In this document: positions 44,056 through 51,661 of the stretch, one piece after another
Layout of the letters: each line of letters starts with the position of its first letter
Numbering within the stretch: position 1 is the stretch's first letter
Assembly: GCA_023458375.1 (NCBI GenBank)
Contig: JAEWZT010000004.1
Coordinates: forward strand, 1 to 64,000
Length of the DNA stretch: 64,000 nt
Direction: 5' to 3'
DNA from: Bacillota bacterium
Lineage (GTDB): Bacteria > Bacillota > Clostridia > Christensenellales > CAG-314
The notes under the pieces: generated by a model
Database searches by the model: none
Told to the model about the DNA's origin: nothing
Seen by the model: only the letters and a program-made list of their open reading frames with translations
Made by a program: the position numbers and the translations under genes

Positions 44056-45099
44056 ATGTATAAAGAATTTTTATTGAGCCACCACCGCTCATATCCTTTG
44101 ATGCGCGCGGAAGATTATATCAAGCTTATTTACCAAAGCGAATACGGCGCCCATTCAAAAGTTGACGCGCTTAAAGCGCTTACTTTTATTGAAAAAGAGT
44201 GTTTGCAGCTTAGCGGCGGAAAAAATGTCAGTTTATGCGAAGATATTTCTCCCACTTTAAGCAGGGTCAATTTGCTTCCCTATTCCAAAGAACATTTCTC
44301 CTTGCCTCTTTTGGTGGGGTTTTTTGCGCGTTCCTACGAAGAGGGAAACGAAGAAAACCTTTTTGAAAAGTTGGAGGAGTTTTGCCTGTTATGCGAAAGC
44401 AAATCGCTCAATTTAGCCCCCTTTGCAGTAAGGAATTTAGTAAATAAATATAAGCTCAAACCCTGCGCGCTTTCCCATTCCCTTACATATACAAAAAATT
44501 ATTTTCCCCATTACCGCGTCATTAAAAAAGACTATGCCGATATTTTGCGCCTTTTTGGGGCAATTGAGGGCAACCTTGACAAGGGGACGCTTTTGGTAGC
44601 CATTGACGGCGACAGCGCCAGCGGAAAAAGCCGTTACGGCAAGGTAATTAAGGACTTTTACGGTCAAAGGTGCAACCTTTTCCATACCGACGACTTCTTT
44701 TTGCCCAAAGAGCGCAAGACGCAGGAGCGTCTTAGCCAGTTGGGGGGAAATATTGACTACGAAGCGCTGTCGCTTTTGATTAAGGATATTTTGAGGGGGG
44801 AAGAAGTGAGTTTTACTCCCTTTGACTGCTCTTCGCAAAGCTATAAAAATAAAATTACCGTTAAGCCCGCGCAGATAAATATCATTGAAGGGGTGTATTC
44901 CGCACACTCATCTTTGAGGAAATATTATAATATAATTGCGGATTTTAATATAAAGTGCTGCGAACAGCAAAGAAGAATCCTTTCGCGCGACGGCTGGGAA
45001 AGGCTTGCAGACTACAACAAGCTTTGGCTTCCTTTGGAAAAAGCCTATCTTAAAGATTTAAGGGAAAATAACCGTCATTTGCTTACTTTTGCCTTTTAA
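44056..45099 (+). CDS. uridine kinase-like P-loop protein
   Basis: A 347-residue two-part protein. Residues 1-150 are of unknown fold (LMRAEDYIKLIYQSEYGAHSK). The C-terminal part is a uridine kinase/phosphoribulokinase-type NTPase with Walker A GDSASGKSRYG, then FHTDDFFLPKERK (DD base motif) and IIEGVYSAH (Walker B region). It should phosphorylate a nucleoside or other small molecule; the substrate is unknown. The ATG at 44056 is chosen because AAGGAAC lies seven bases upstream; an upstream in-frame ATG at 44017 overlaps the nrdR end. It probably belongs to one operon with nrdR. Confidence 0.75.
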   Translation: MYKEFLLSHHRSYPLMRAEDYIKLIYQSEYGAHSKVDALKALTFIEKECLQLSGGKNVSLCEDISPTLSRVNLLPYSKEHFSLPLLVGFFARSYEEGNEENLFEKLEEFCLLCESKSLNLAPFAVRNLVNKYKLKPCALSHSLTYTKNYFPHYRVIKKDYADILRLFGAIEGNLDKGTLLVAIDGDSASGKSRYGKVIKDFYGQRCNLFHTDDFFLPKERKTQERLSQLGGNIDYEALSLLIKDILRGEEVSFTPFDCSSQSYKNKITVKPAQINIIEGVYSAHSSLRKYYNIIADFNIKCCEQQRRILSRDGWERLADYNKLWLPLEKAYLKDLRENNRHLLTFAF

Positions 45100-45276
45100 C
45101 AGATTAGATTTTTTAAGCAGCAGTTCAATTAACAAAATTATAAACGACCTTTTACGACATTTGATTTAAATAGGTTTTATAAACGCCCAATAATTTCGCA
45201 AGAAAAATTGATATAACACAAAAATGTTATAGCAGAATACAAATACAAAAATAAATTACGTTATTTAAGCAATATC

Positions 45277-45642
45277 TCAGCCTGTTATTCCGTAATACCC
45301 GTTGACCGCTCTTTTTATATTTTGTGAAAACTCGTGCAGCACGGTATAGCTGGAAGAAGCGGGGTAATTGGGGTTTTCCTCTAATCTTAAAATGAGTTCT
45401 TTAATAAGGCTTCCCAGTTCGGGCTTAACCTTAAATTCCTCTGGGATAACTACACCCTTTGACTCTATAAACCTGATGCAATCTTTTTCCGACATCTCAG
45501 AGAGGATAACCTTGTCTTTTTCATAACTGCTGGGTATCTTTGAACAGCCGCTTAAAGCGGTAAATAATAGGCAAAGCAACAATAAAACCGCGATTATTTT
45601 TATACTTTTTTGTGTCTTTTTTACAAAAACCGAATTTTTCAT
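45277..45642 (-). CDS. small lipoprotein, stand-alone copy of the neighbouring peptidase's N-domain
   Basis: A 121-residue lipoprotein. The hydrophobic signal ends in the lipobox LSGC (Cys33) and GCGAGGTG precedes the ATG. Residues 44-118 (VILSEMSEKDCIRFIESKGV ... VNGYYGITG) are clearly homologous to residues 28-102 of the adjacent 337-residue protein (IILSEMTEQECMDFITSK ... VNDYYG), but the catalytic-type domain is absent. The domain also occurs at the N-terminus of other clostridial secreted proteins. It may be a truncated paralogue, or a membrane-held inhibitor that resembles the prodomain of the peptidase. Confidence 0.7.
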   Translation of the reverse strand: MKNSVFVKKTQKSIKIIAVLLLLCLLFTALSGCSKIPSSYEKDKVILSEMSEKDCIRFIESKGVVIPEEFKVKPELGSLIKELILRLEENPNYPASSSYTVLHEFSQNIKRAVNGYYGITG

Positions 45643-45781
45643 TTTGACACCTCGCTTTATTATACTCTTTTTGACTTTTTCCTGTCAATAGGCATTCCGT
45701 TTTTAAGTTATGCACAATTATTGACGATAATTACTGCGCCGATACATCGAAAAATCCGCCGCAGGTGTTTGGATTTTATGT

Positions 45782-46795
45782 TCACGAGCAGTATTCTATA
45801 TTCTCTGTTGTTTCAATATCGGAAAAATTTTGCATAGGCAACTCGCAAGGGGGTCCGCTACAATTGACGGATATCCAATAAGTGTAAGTTTGCTTTCCGC
45901 AGTATTGACAAGTTTCTGCATATTGATAATAATGTTTTAACCCTAAGTGGTAGTGATTTCCTGTAAATGTGTCAATATAATTATGTTCCCCGCAGTAAAT
46001 AATATAATAAATCGTCCCTGTATAATCATAACATTTTGGCTGCGGACCATCTTCTGTCACCATTTCGTCTGTCCAAATCCGCGAAAGGGAGGGCAAATAA
46101 TTATAACTTAAAATTGCCGATGTGGCGGGCTTATGATACCAGATATCGTCTTCTAGTTTCATAAAATGATATGCCCAAGTTCCGTTGCGCACGCATATAG
46201 CTTTTTGACCGCCAAACATAGAGGAAGAATCGGGTCTTTGCGTAGTTATCTTAACGCAGCCGTATCCCAAAGCTTCCAAATCATCTTTTACCAGCAGGGC
46301 CACTTGGTATATACTTAAACTCACATTGTATTGTTGACCGGAGTAAAACCCCGGGTCTTTATATGAATATGTCATTATCGCATAGCCGTAACAATTATAC
46401 CCGATACAAGATCTGTCCCAAGGAGTTACCAAGGTGCTGTCCCGCAACTGATATTCGGAAAATAAGGATATGCCGTTTTTTGTTGTTTTACCGTAATAAT
46501 CGTTGACCGCTTTTTTGATTTCATGTGCGAATTCGTTTAGCTTGGTATAACTAAACGATACGTCCGCGTTGGGATTTTTTTCAACCTCAGCAATTATGTA
46601 TTTAACAAGCTCCCCTATATCCGCTCTTTTGGCACAATCGGGAGGTATTGTTATGCATTTAGAGGTTATAAAATCCATGCATTCCTGCTCCGTCATTTCA
46701 GAAAGTATGATTTTTTCTTCATTACTGCCGTTGATTTTTAATATAGGGGAAAATATCATTATAAAAACTAGTATTATAGAAAAAAAGTTTTTCAA
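45782..46795 (-). CDS. putative secreted cysteine peptidase-like protein
   Basis: A 337-residue exported protein starting at TTG (46795) with AAGGAG seven bases upstream. It has a signal peptide (1-23) without lipobox. Residues 28-102 form a helical, prodomain-like region. Residues about 128-240 contain YNCYGYAI (Cys135), CVRNGTWAYHFMKL (His210) and WYHKPA (His221), a Cys-His arrangement like papain-fold or CHAP-type amidases and peptidases. The C-terminal part has two CxxC-like pairs (CQYCGKQ) and many Tyr. The enzyme class is inferred, not proven. The gene and its flanks are more AT-rich than the surroundings, which suggests transfer. Confidence 0.55.
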   Translation of the reverse strand: MKNFFSIILVFIMIFSPILKINGSNEEKIILSEMTEQECMDFITSKCITIPPDCAKRADIGELVKYIIAEVEKNPNADVSFSYTKLNEFAHEIKKAVNDYYGKTTKNGISLFSEYQLRDSTLVTPWDRSCIGYNCYGYAIMTYSYKDPGFYSGQQYNVSLSIYQVALLVKDDLEALGYGCVKITTQRPDSSSMFGGQKAICVRNGTWAYHFMKLEDDIWYHKPATSAILSYNYLPSLSRIWTDEMVTEDGPQPKCYDYTGTIYYIIYCGEHNYIDTFTGNHYHLGLKHYYQYAETCQYCGKQTYTYWISVNCSGPPCELPMQNFSDIETTENIEYCS

Positions 46796-47180
46796 AATTA
46801 ATCTCCTTAATATTATAATTAATACCTATTATAATATATTAAATTAAAAAATCAATACTATATCATTTTTATTCAAAAATGATTCAATAATAGCCAAATA
46901 ACAACTTTTTTCGCGCTTTTGAATACGCCGCCGTTTTTTATCACTTTGATTTATTTGCTTAAAGCGGTTAGGACCAATCTTTTTTATTCTTTGATTAAAT
47001 ATGCCGCTATGCAGTCCTCTTTAAAACCATCTCATTCATTGGGTTATCACTTTTTGGCAATTTATCGCACACCGCCCCTTTGTTTATTTATCCCGCTTTA
47101 AGGGGAAAACGTTTGTGTTTAAAACAATGCAAAAATTATTTTTTAATTATATAAAAAGTTAGAGGAAATGTCGTCCGTTT
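46796..47180. other. 385-bp AT-rich intergenic region
   Basis: Contains the ribosome binding site and a TATAAT-like box for the minus-strand peptidase-like gene at its left end. No gene is seen in the rest. Confidence 0.45.
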
Positions 47181-47903
47181 TTATTGCCGCAACAGAGTTA
47201 AAAGCCTTTGCCTTTTGTCGTTATCTTCCTTTGAAAGCACTATGCAGGTGGTGGAGTTGGCGGTCTTTTTACCTATTAAAGACTTGACCCTGTTGGCTAC
47301 GCCCGTTGCGCCGTCAAAAAGCTTTTGCCTTATAAACACTCGCGAAAACACGTCTTTTATAAGCAGGAAATGCGTGCAGCCTAAAACTACGCTGTCAAAA
47401 GAGCGGTCAAGCCCCGCGGCGATGTTTTCAACGTAATCAAACAGTTCCTTTTGGCTTGCGCCCTCTTCAATCATTAAGGCAAGCAGCGGAAAAGGCACAA
47501 ACTCCACGTTGGGGGAGGAAAATCTTTTGCGTATCCTTTCGGAAGAGGCGCAGGCGGAAGTGCAGGCGACGGCTACGTTTCCCGCGGTATATTGAAGCGC
47601 CTGCTTTACGGCGGGCTCGGTACCTACGATTAGCAGGCTGGGATATGCCCGCCTTAAAGCGTCAACGGCAAAGGCGGTTAGGGTGTTGCACGCCAAAACG
47701 GCGCAGGACAAATCGTATAAGTCGGTAATTTTTTTGAAAATGTCAAAGGCTACGTCAATCAACTCGTCCCCGCTTTTCTCTCCGTAGGGGAAGTGCAAAT
47801 TGTCGCAAAAATAAAGATAATCGTGGCGGGGCATAACGCGCTTTAACTGCTTATAAATTGCCGCTCCGCCCATTCCGCTGTCTATCACCGCTACATTGCT
47901 CAC
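47181..47903 (-). CDS. murI: glutamate racemase
   Basis: A 240-residue enzyme making D-glutamate for peptidoglycan. It has the substrate motif DSGMGG (residues 8-13) and both catalytic cysteines, in LACNTLTAFA and in VLGCTHFLLI. YFCDNLHFPYGEKS is the usual second motif. It is somewhat shorter than typical MurI (about 265), and GTEPAVKQA replaces the usual EP-x-A-x-A segment. Start GTG at 47903; no clear ribosome binding site. It is divergent from rpsT. The nearby DAP dehydrogenase serves the same pathway. Confidence 0.9.
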   Translation of the reverse strand: MSNVAVIDSGMGGAAIYKQLKRVMPRHDYLYFCDNLHFPYGEKSGDELIDVAFDIFKKITDLYDLSCAVLACNTLTAFAVDALRRAYPSLLIVGTEPAVKQALQYTAGNVAVACTSACASSERIRKRFSSPNVEFVPFPLLALMIEEGASQKELFDYVENIAAGLDRSFDSVVLGCTHFLLIKDVFSRVFIRQKLFDGATGVANRVKSLIGKKTANSTTCIVLSKEDNDKRQRLLTLLRQ

Positions 47904-47958
47904 GTTTTATAATATGCACCGGCGCCTTAAAATACTAACTAAAAATGTTGTCAAACAA

Positions 47959-47987
47959 TTGTCAAACATAATTTTATGTGTTAAAAT
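47959..47987 (+). promoter_or_regulatory. rpsT promoter
   Basis: TTGTCA (47959-47964), 17-base spacer, TAAAAT (47982-47987), 50 bases before the ATG. TTGTCAAACA is directly repeated at 47948-47957 and 47959-47968. Confidence 0.75.
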
Positions 47988-48037
47988 TGAAAGGCTGAAT
48001 AAATATAAGGCTTAATAAATACATTGAGGAGTCACAA

Positions 48038-48607
48038 ATGCCTAACATAAAGTCGGCGGAAAAAAGAGTAAACGTTACCGCCAAGAAAAAGTTACAAAAC
48101 CAAATGGTCCGTTCGCAAATGAACACCGCCGTAAAGAAGTTTAACGCCGCTATTTCGGCGGGCGACTTGGAACTTGCAAAAAAGCTTATGCCCCTTGCAA
48201 GCAGCAAAATTGACGTTGCCGCTTCAAGCAAAGTTATACACAAGAATGCCTCCAACCACAAAAAGGCTCAAATCGGCAGGGCTTTGTATCAGCTTGAACA
48301 GGGTATAATTGTTATAAAGATTGACGCTAAAACCGCAAAGCAAGCGGAGCAAAAGGCTGCCGCGGAAAAGCGCGCGCAGGAAGAAAAGGCGATAAGGGAA
48401 TCCAGAACGGCTACAAGGCTTGCAAAAGAAGCCGCAAAAGCCCCCGCCGCGCCGGCAAAGAAGCCCGCTAAGGCAGCTGCGGAAAAAAAGCCCGCCGCTA
48501 AGAAAGAGGAAGCTCCCCAAAAGGAAGCCGCCGTTAAAAAGGCGCCCAAAAAGGCTGAACCGAAAGTTGAAGTAAAGACGGAAGCGCAAGGCGACGAAAT
48601 TAAATAA
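48038..48607 (+). CDS. rpsT: ribosomal protein S20 with long basic C-terminal extension
   Basis: Residues 1-86 are a normal S20: MPNIKSAEKRVNVTAKKKLQ, then NQMVRSQMNTAVKKF, and the end IDVAASSKVIHKNASNHKKA before Q. S20 binds 16S rRNA in the small subunit body. The protein continues to 189 residues, more than twice the usual length of about 87. It has a helical, charged segment (TAKQAEQKAAAEKRAQEEK) and then an Ala/Lys/Pro-rich tail (AAEKKPAAKKEEAPQK) that should be disordered and could contact RNA. TGAGGAG lies before the ATG. Own promoter and terminator. Confidence 0.93.
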   Translation: MPNIKSAEKRVNVTAKKKLQNQMVRSQMNTAVKKFNAAISAGDLELAKKLMPLASSKIDVAASSKVIHKNASNHKKAQIGRALYQLEQGIIVIKIDAKTAKQAEQKAAAEKRAQEEKAIRESRTATRLAKEAAKAPAAPAKKPAKAAAEKKPAAKKEEAPQKEAAVKKAPKKAEPKVEVKTEAQGDEIK

Positions 48608-48627
48608 TAAGCGTATTAAAAATAATA

Positions 48628-48667
48628 AGCCCCGAAAATCCAAAAAAGGTCTTCGGGGCTTTTTTAT
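48628..48667 (+). terminator. rpsT terminator
   Basis: AGCCCCGAA/TTCGGGGCT stem with a T-run (TTTTTT) just after. Confidence 0.9.
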
Positions 48668-48936
48668 TTCTGTTATTTTATCAATTTTACTTTAAAGTTT
48701 TTTGTATGCAAGTTTGTATACGCATAAGCCGTAATAATACTAACATAGCCCTTGTCTGTATAGTTTTCTTTTTTGCTAATTATACATAAGCTTCTTTCCT
48801 GGCAAATGAACGCAATTATATGGTGCCTATAACTTTGTTTAATCAAGCCTTTTCATGCGTTTATTTGCCTTGGTTTAAGCTTTGGCAGGTTTACGGCGCT
48901 TAAACGGCAGTTTGCCTTTTTGCCGCATTTGGCATT

Positions 48937-49620
48937 TTAAGTGTGCGCGTTGCAGATAGCGACGTATTGTTCTTCCGCAAGCATCGGCTTAGCCAAGTCT
49001 TTTAAAGTTTCTTTATTTAAGCTTCCGTTTTTTGCAAACTGTGCGCCCGCTAAACTGACTTTATGTAAAAAAGGCGCCGTAACGGGCTTAGCGCTGCTGT
49101 TATTAAACATAGGGCTTTGGCTGACGCAGATGCAAGTTGCGCTTTTTCCGTATACAAACTCAAACTGAGTTTTTACCGCGCGGAAAATATCGCCGCGGTC
49201 GGGGAAGCCCGCTCCGCATATAAGCACAAATTTAATGCCGCTTGTGTCTACGCGCATTTCGTGCGTTATGCCCTTTTCCGTTAAAATCATTTTCATTTTG
49301 AGCAGGGGCAGCGTTCTTTCCATTAAAGCTTTCGCCTTGGCGGGCATGGAAAAATAGTAAAGGGGGAGCGACCAAATAACAATGTCGGAAGCAACGTATT
49401 TTTCAATAAAAAGAGCTAAGTCGTCCTCTATTACGCATTTTCCGCCGTTATGCCAGCAGGAAAAACACCCTTTGCAAAACTCAATATTGAGCTTTGACAC
49501 GTCAACGGTTTCAACCTGCGCGCAGACCTCGGAACAAATGCCTTTTACAAATGCGTTTGAAACAACAAGCGTGTCGCTTTTTTCACCCTTAGGGCTTCCG
49601 TTTATAAGCAATACTTTCAA
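48937..49620 (-). CDS. flavodoxin-fold NAD(P)H-dependent oxidoreductase
   Basis: A 227-residue flavoprotein. LLINGSPKGEKSDTLVVS forms the FMN phosphate loop, CKGCFSCWHNGGKCVIEDD is the Cys-rich segment common in iron-sulphur flavoprotein relatives and NADPH:FMN reductases, and VIWSLPLYYFSMPAKAKAL is the flavin edge. It should transfer electrons from NAD(P)H to quinones, flavins or other acceptors; the partner is unknown. The start is TTG at 49620, with GGGGAAC upstream. It stands alone between rpsT and the DUF5058 pair. Confidence 0.82.
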   Translation of the reverse strand: MKVLLINGSPKGEKSDTLVVSNAFVKGICSEVCAQVETVDVSKLNIEFCKGCFSCWHNGGKCVIEDDLALFIEKYVASDIVIWSLPLYYFSMPAKAKALMERTLPLLKMKMILTEKGITHEMRVDTSGIKFVLICGAGFPDRGDIFRAVKTQFEFVYGKSATCICVSQSPMFNNSSAKPVTAPFLHKVSLAGAQFAKNGSLNKETLKDLAKPMLAEEQYVAICNAHT

Positions 49621-49650
49621 TTTTTTGTTCCCCGTGTTGTTGTATGTGTT

Positions 49651-50373
49651 TTATTGGTTTTCTTCACTTTGAGGCGCTTCCCCGTCCTTAGCGCCCAAAA
49701 AGCCTTTTTTATACATTAACCTTGCCGCTAAAATGCTGATGACTGCAAATACGGGAACAAACATTGTGCCGTATTTCCCTACAAAGGAAGAGGGCAAAGC
49801 TATAAAAAGCACCAGCGCGAGGCAAACGGGCACAAGTGCCACTTTCCAGTTTCTGCTTATAAAGGCTACGCCCAGTCCGCCGAACATTGCGGGCAAAGCG
49901 TTGTTAAAGGCGGGCGCAAGCTTTTCGCTGTTTAAAATGTCGTCAATACCCGACAGGGCGATTATTAGTATGCCGATTGCCGCTACTGTAATGGTAATAA
50001 TGCTCGCTATGGTAATTGCTATGGTGCTTATGAGTTCCCCCTCTTCGCTGTTTGCCGAAACGTGCGCGTTATTCATTGCGTTAAGCGCGCAGGGAACTTT
50101 TAGGGTGGTAACGTCGCCCGTTATAAAGGAAATATAACTTCCCGCGCTGCCCAGCATAGGCACATAGGTGAAAAACTCAATGATACATACAGCCCAATAG
50201 GTAATTAAAATGCTTATGGTGCCGCCGCCTATGCCGCTCCAATCGGGGGGAGTGTCAAAGGCAAAGCACAAAATTACAGGCATTATAAGCATGGCTGCAA
50301 GTATAATTATTCCCCATATTCTGCCGTGGACGTGGGTCATGTCGTCATAGCTTCTTTCAACTCTCGTTTTCAT
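49651..50373 (-). CDS. integral membrane protein, partner of DUF5058 protein
   Basis: A 240-residue membrane protein with about seven hydrophobic segments. A polar start (MKTRVERSYDDMTHVHGRIW) precedes the first helix. Striking conserved-looking stretches are PPDWSGIGGGTISILITYWA and VPMLGSAGSYISFITGD, which suggest a channel-like or transporter core. The ATG at 50373 is chosen because TAGGAG lies upstream and it starts 13 bases after the stop of the DUF5058 gene; an upstream in-frame Met would overlap that gene. The two always-membrane products are likely the halves of one transporter. The substrate is unknown. Confidence 0.65.
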   Translation of the reverse strand: MKTRVERSYDDMTHVHGRIWGIIILAAMLIMPVILCFAFDTPPDWSGIGGGTISILITYWAVCIIEFFTYVPMLGSAGSYISFITGDVTTLKVPCALNAMNNAHVSANSEEGELISTIAITIASIITITVAAIGILIIALSGIDDILNSEKLAPAFNNALPAMFGGLGVAFISRNWKVALVPVCLALVLFIALPSSFVGKYGTMFVPVFAVISILAARLMYKKGFLGAKDGEAPQSEENQ

Positions 50374-50386
50374 TATTCTTTTACTC

Positions 50387-51133
50387 CTATACAGCCGCGA
50401 CAAGGCTTGTTAAGGGAATTGCGCACGCCATTGCCAAAATCATGCTTATGGGCAGGGCGTAGTCTTCAAGCCATTTCCATTTGAGCAGCTTCATAAGCAG
50501 CCCCATTATTATCATAATGGCGGCGGAAATAAGCATTACGATTACGGGAATCCAGCCTTCTATGCCCGACATTTCGGGGTTTCTTACGTCTTTAAAAATT
50601 AACGCCAAAAAGGTGGCAATCATTCCCAAAAAGAGCGCGCTAGACATAATCTCGCCCCATTTTTTATCTTTTTGCTGGAACTTAACCAAGCCCTTTTTGT
50701 AGGGTTTAATTAAAATGGGGGAGAGCAGCGGACCCGCCAAAACGCCTACCGCCAAAACTATGACGATAGTTATAAACTGCGCCGCCGTTAAGGTGGCGTG
50801 CGGGGAGCCGAATGTCCTGCCCATATCGCCTAAAACGGCGGTGGAGGCGGGTATTTCGTAGGTAATGGCGCCTATGATGCTTAGCCTTAGCCAAGGCAGC
50901 GGTATGCCCAAAGAGGGCAGTAAAGCGACTACTGTAATCAAAATGGAAAAAGCCGGAACAATTGCAAAGGCGATAGAGCCCGTTACGGCTTTTTTGACGG
51001 TTTTTTCGCTCATTCCTATGGCTTTTGCCCTTTTTAGGGAGCGTTTAAGAAAGAAAATACATTGAATTAAGGCAAGCCCGATGATAACCGCCGCGCAAAG
51101 CCACACAATCCAACTGTTGGCGCTAAAAGTCAT
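50387..51133 (-). CDS. DUF5058 family membrane protein
   Basis: A 248-residue protein with about six to seven transmembrane helices, matching DUF5058 proteins of Clostridia. It has FFLKRSLKRAKAIGMSEKTV (cytoplasmic loop), then VVALLPSLGIPLPWLRLSII, followed by GAITYEIPASTAVLGDMG. GGAGGAG precedes the ATG. First gene of a two-gene operon with the membrane protein that follows. Transport is a guess from topology and gene pairing; nothing in the sequence names a substrate. Confidence 0.75.
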   Translation of the reverse strand: MTFSANSWIVWLCAAVIIGLALIQCIFFLKRSLKRAKAIGMSEKTVKKAVTGSIAFAIVPAFSILITVVALLPSLGIPLPWLRLSIIGAITYEIPASTAVLGDMGRTFGSPHATLTAAQFITIVIVLAVGVLAGPLLSPILIKPYKKGLVKFQQKDKKWGEIMSSALFLGMIATFLALIFKDVRNPEMSGIEGWIPVIVMLISAAIMIIMGLLMKLLKWKWLEDYALPISMILAMACAIPLTSLVAAV

Positions 51134-51178
51134 ATAAGATTAACTCCTCCGTTAAATTATTTTTTGTTTATTTTATTG

Positions 51179-51207
51179 AGTTTACTCTTACGCGGCTCAA
51201 AAGTCAA
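51179..51207 (-). promoter_or_regulatory. promoter of the DUF5058 operon
   Basis: Minus strand: TTGACT (51207-51202), 17-base spacer, TAAACT (51184-51179), about 45 bases before the ATG. Confidence 0.65.
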
Positions 51208-51561
51208 TATAACAAGGAAAAAAGACTTGCTTTGGACGATAAAGCTCTTTTGTTTTTCGCGGGGCTGCACCTAATAAATGCTTTAAAAAAATGCAGCCTA
51301 ATCTATGCAAGCGGAAAAGGAAATTTAAGAGTTATAACCTGTTTGGTTTTATTAAGGGCGAGTTAAAAGGTTAGCGCCGCTGTTGACAAAAAGACGAAAC
51401 TTAATTAAAACGCCAGACATTTAAAAGCCGTTGATTGCTTAACGGCGGGGTTAACTGTATTTAATAACAGGGCGGCGCGTTTTAATAAGGCAAAAATCAT
51501 ATTTATTTTTTAAGAGCAAATTATTTTTAGGGGGCGAGGGGGTAAAATTTTCCTTATTCGT
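51208..51561. other. 354-bp intergenic region
   Basis: No gene or known RNA element recognised. Divergent promoters flank it. Confidence 0.45.
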
Positions 51562-51591
51562 TTGACCGATAAATATATTTTATGTTAAAAT
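51562..51591 (+). promoter_or_regulatory. promoter of the EF-G-like gene
   Basis: TTGACC (51562-51567), 18-base spacer, TAAAAT (51586-51591), 70 bases before the ATG. Confidence 0.6.
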
Positions 51592-51661
51592 GACTTTAAT
51601 TGCGGGCATTTTATCCGCAAAGCTTAACTAAGAGATTTTAATTTATAAGGGGTAAATACTG

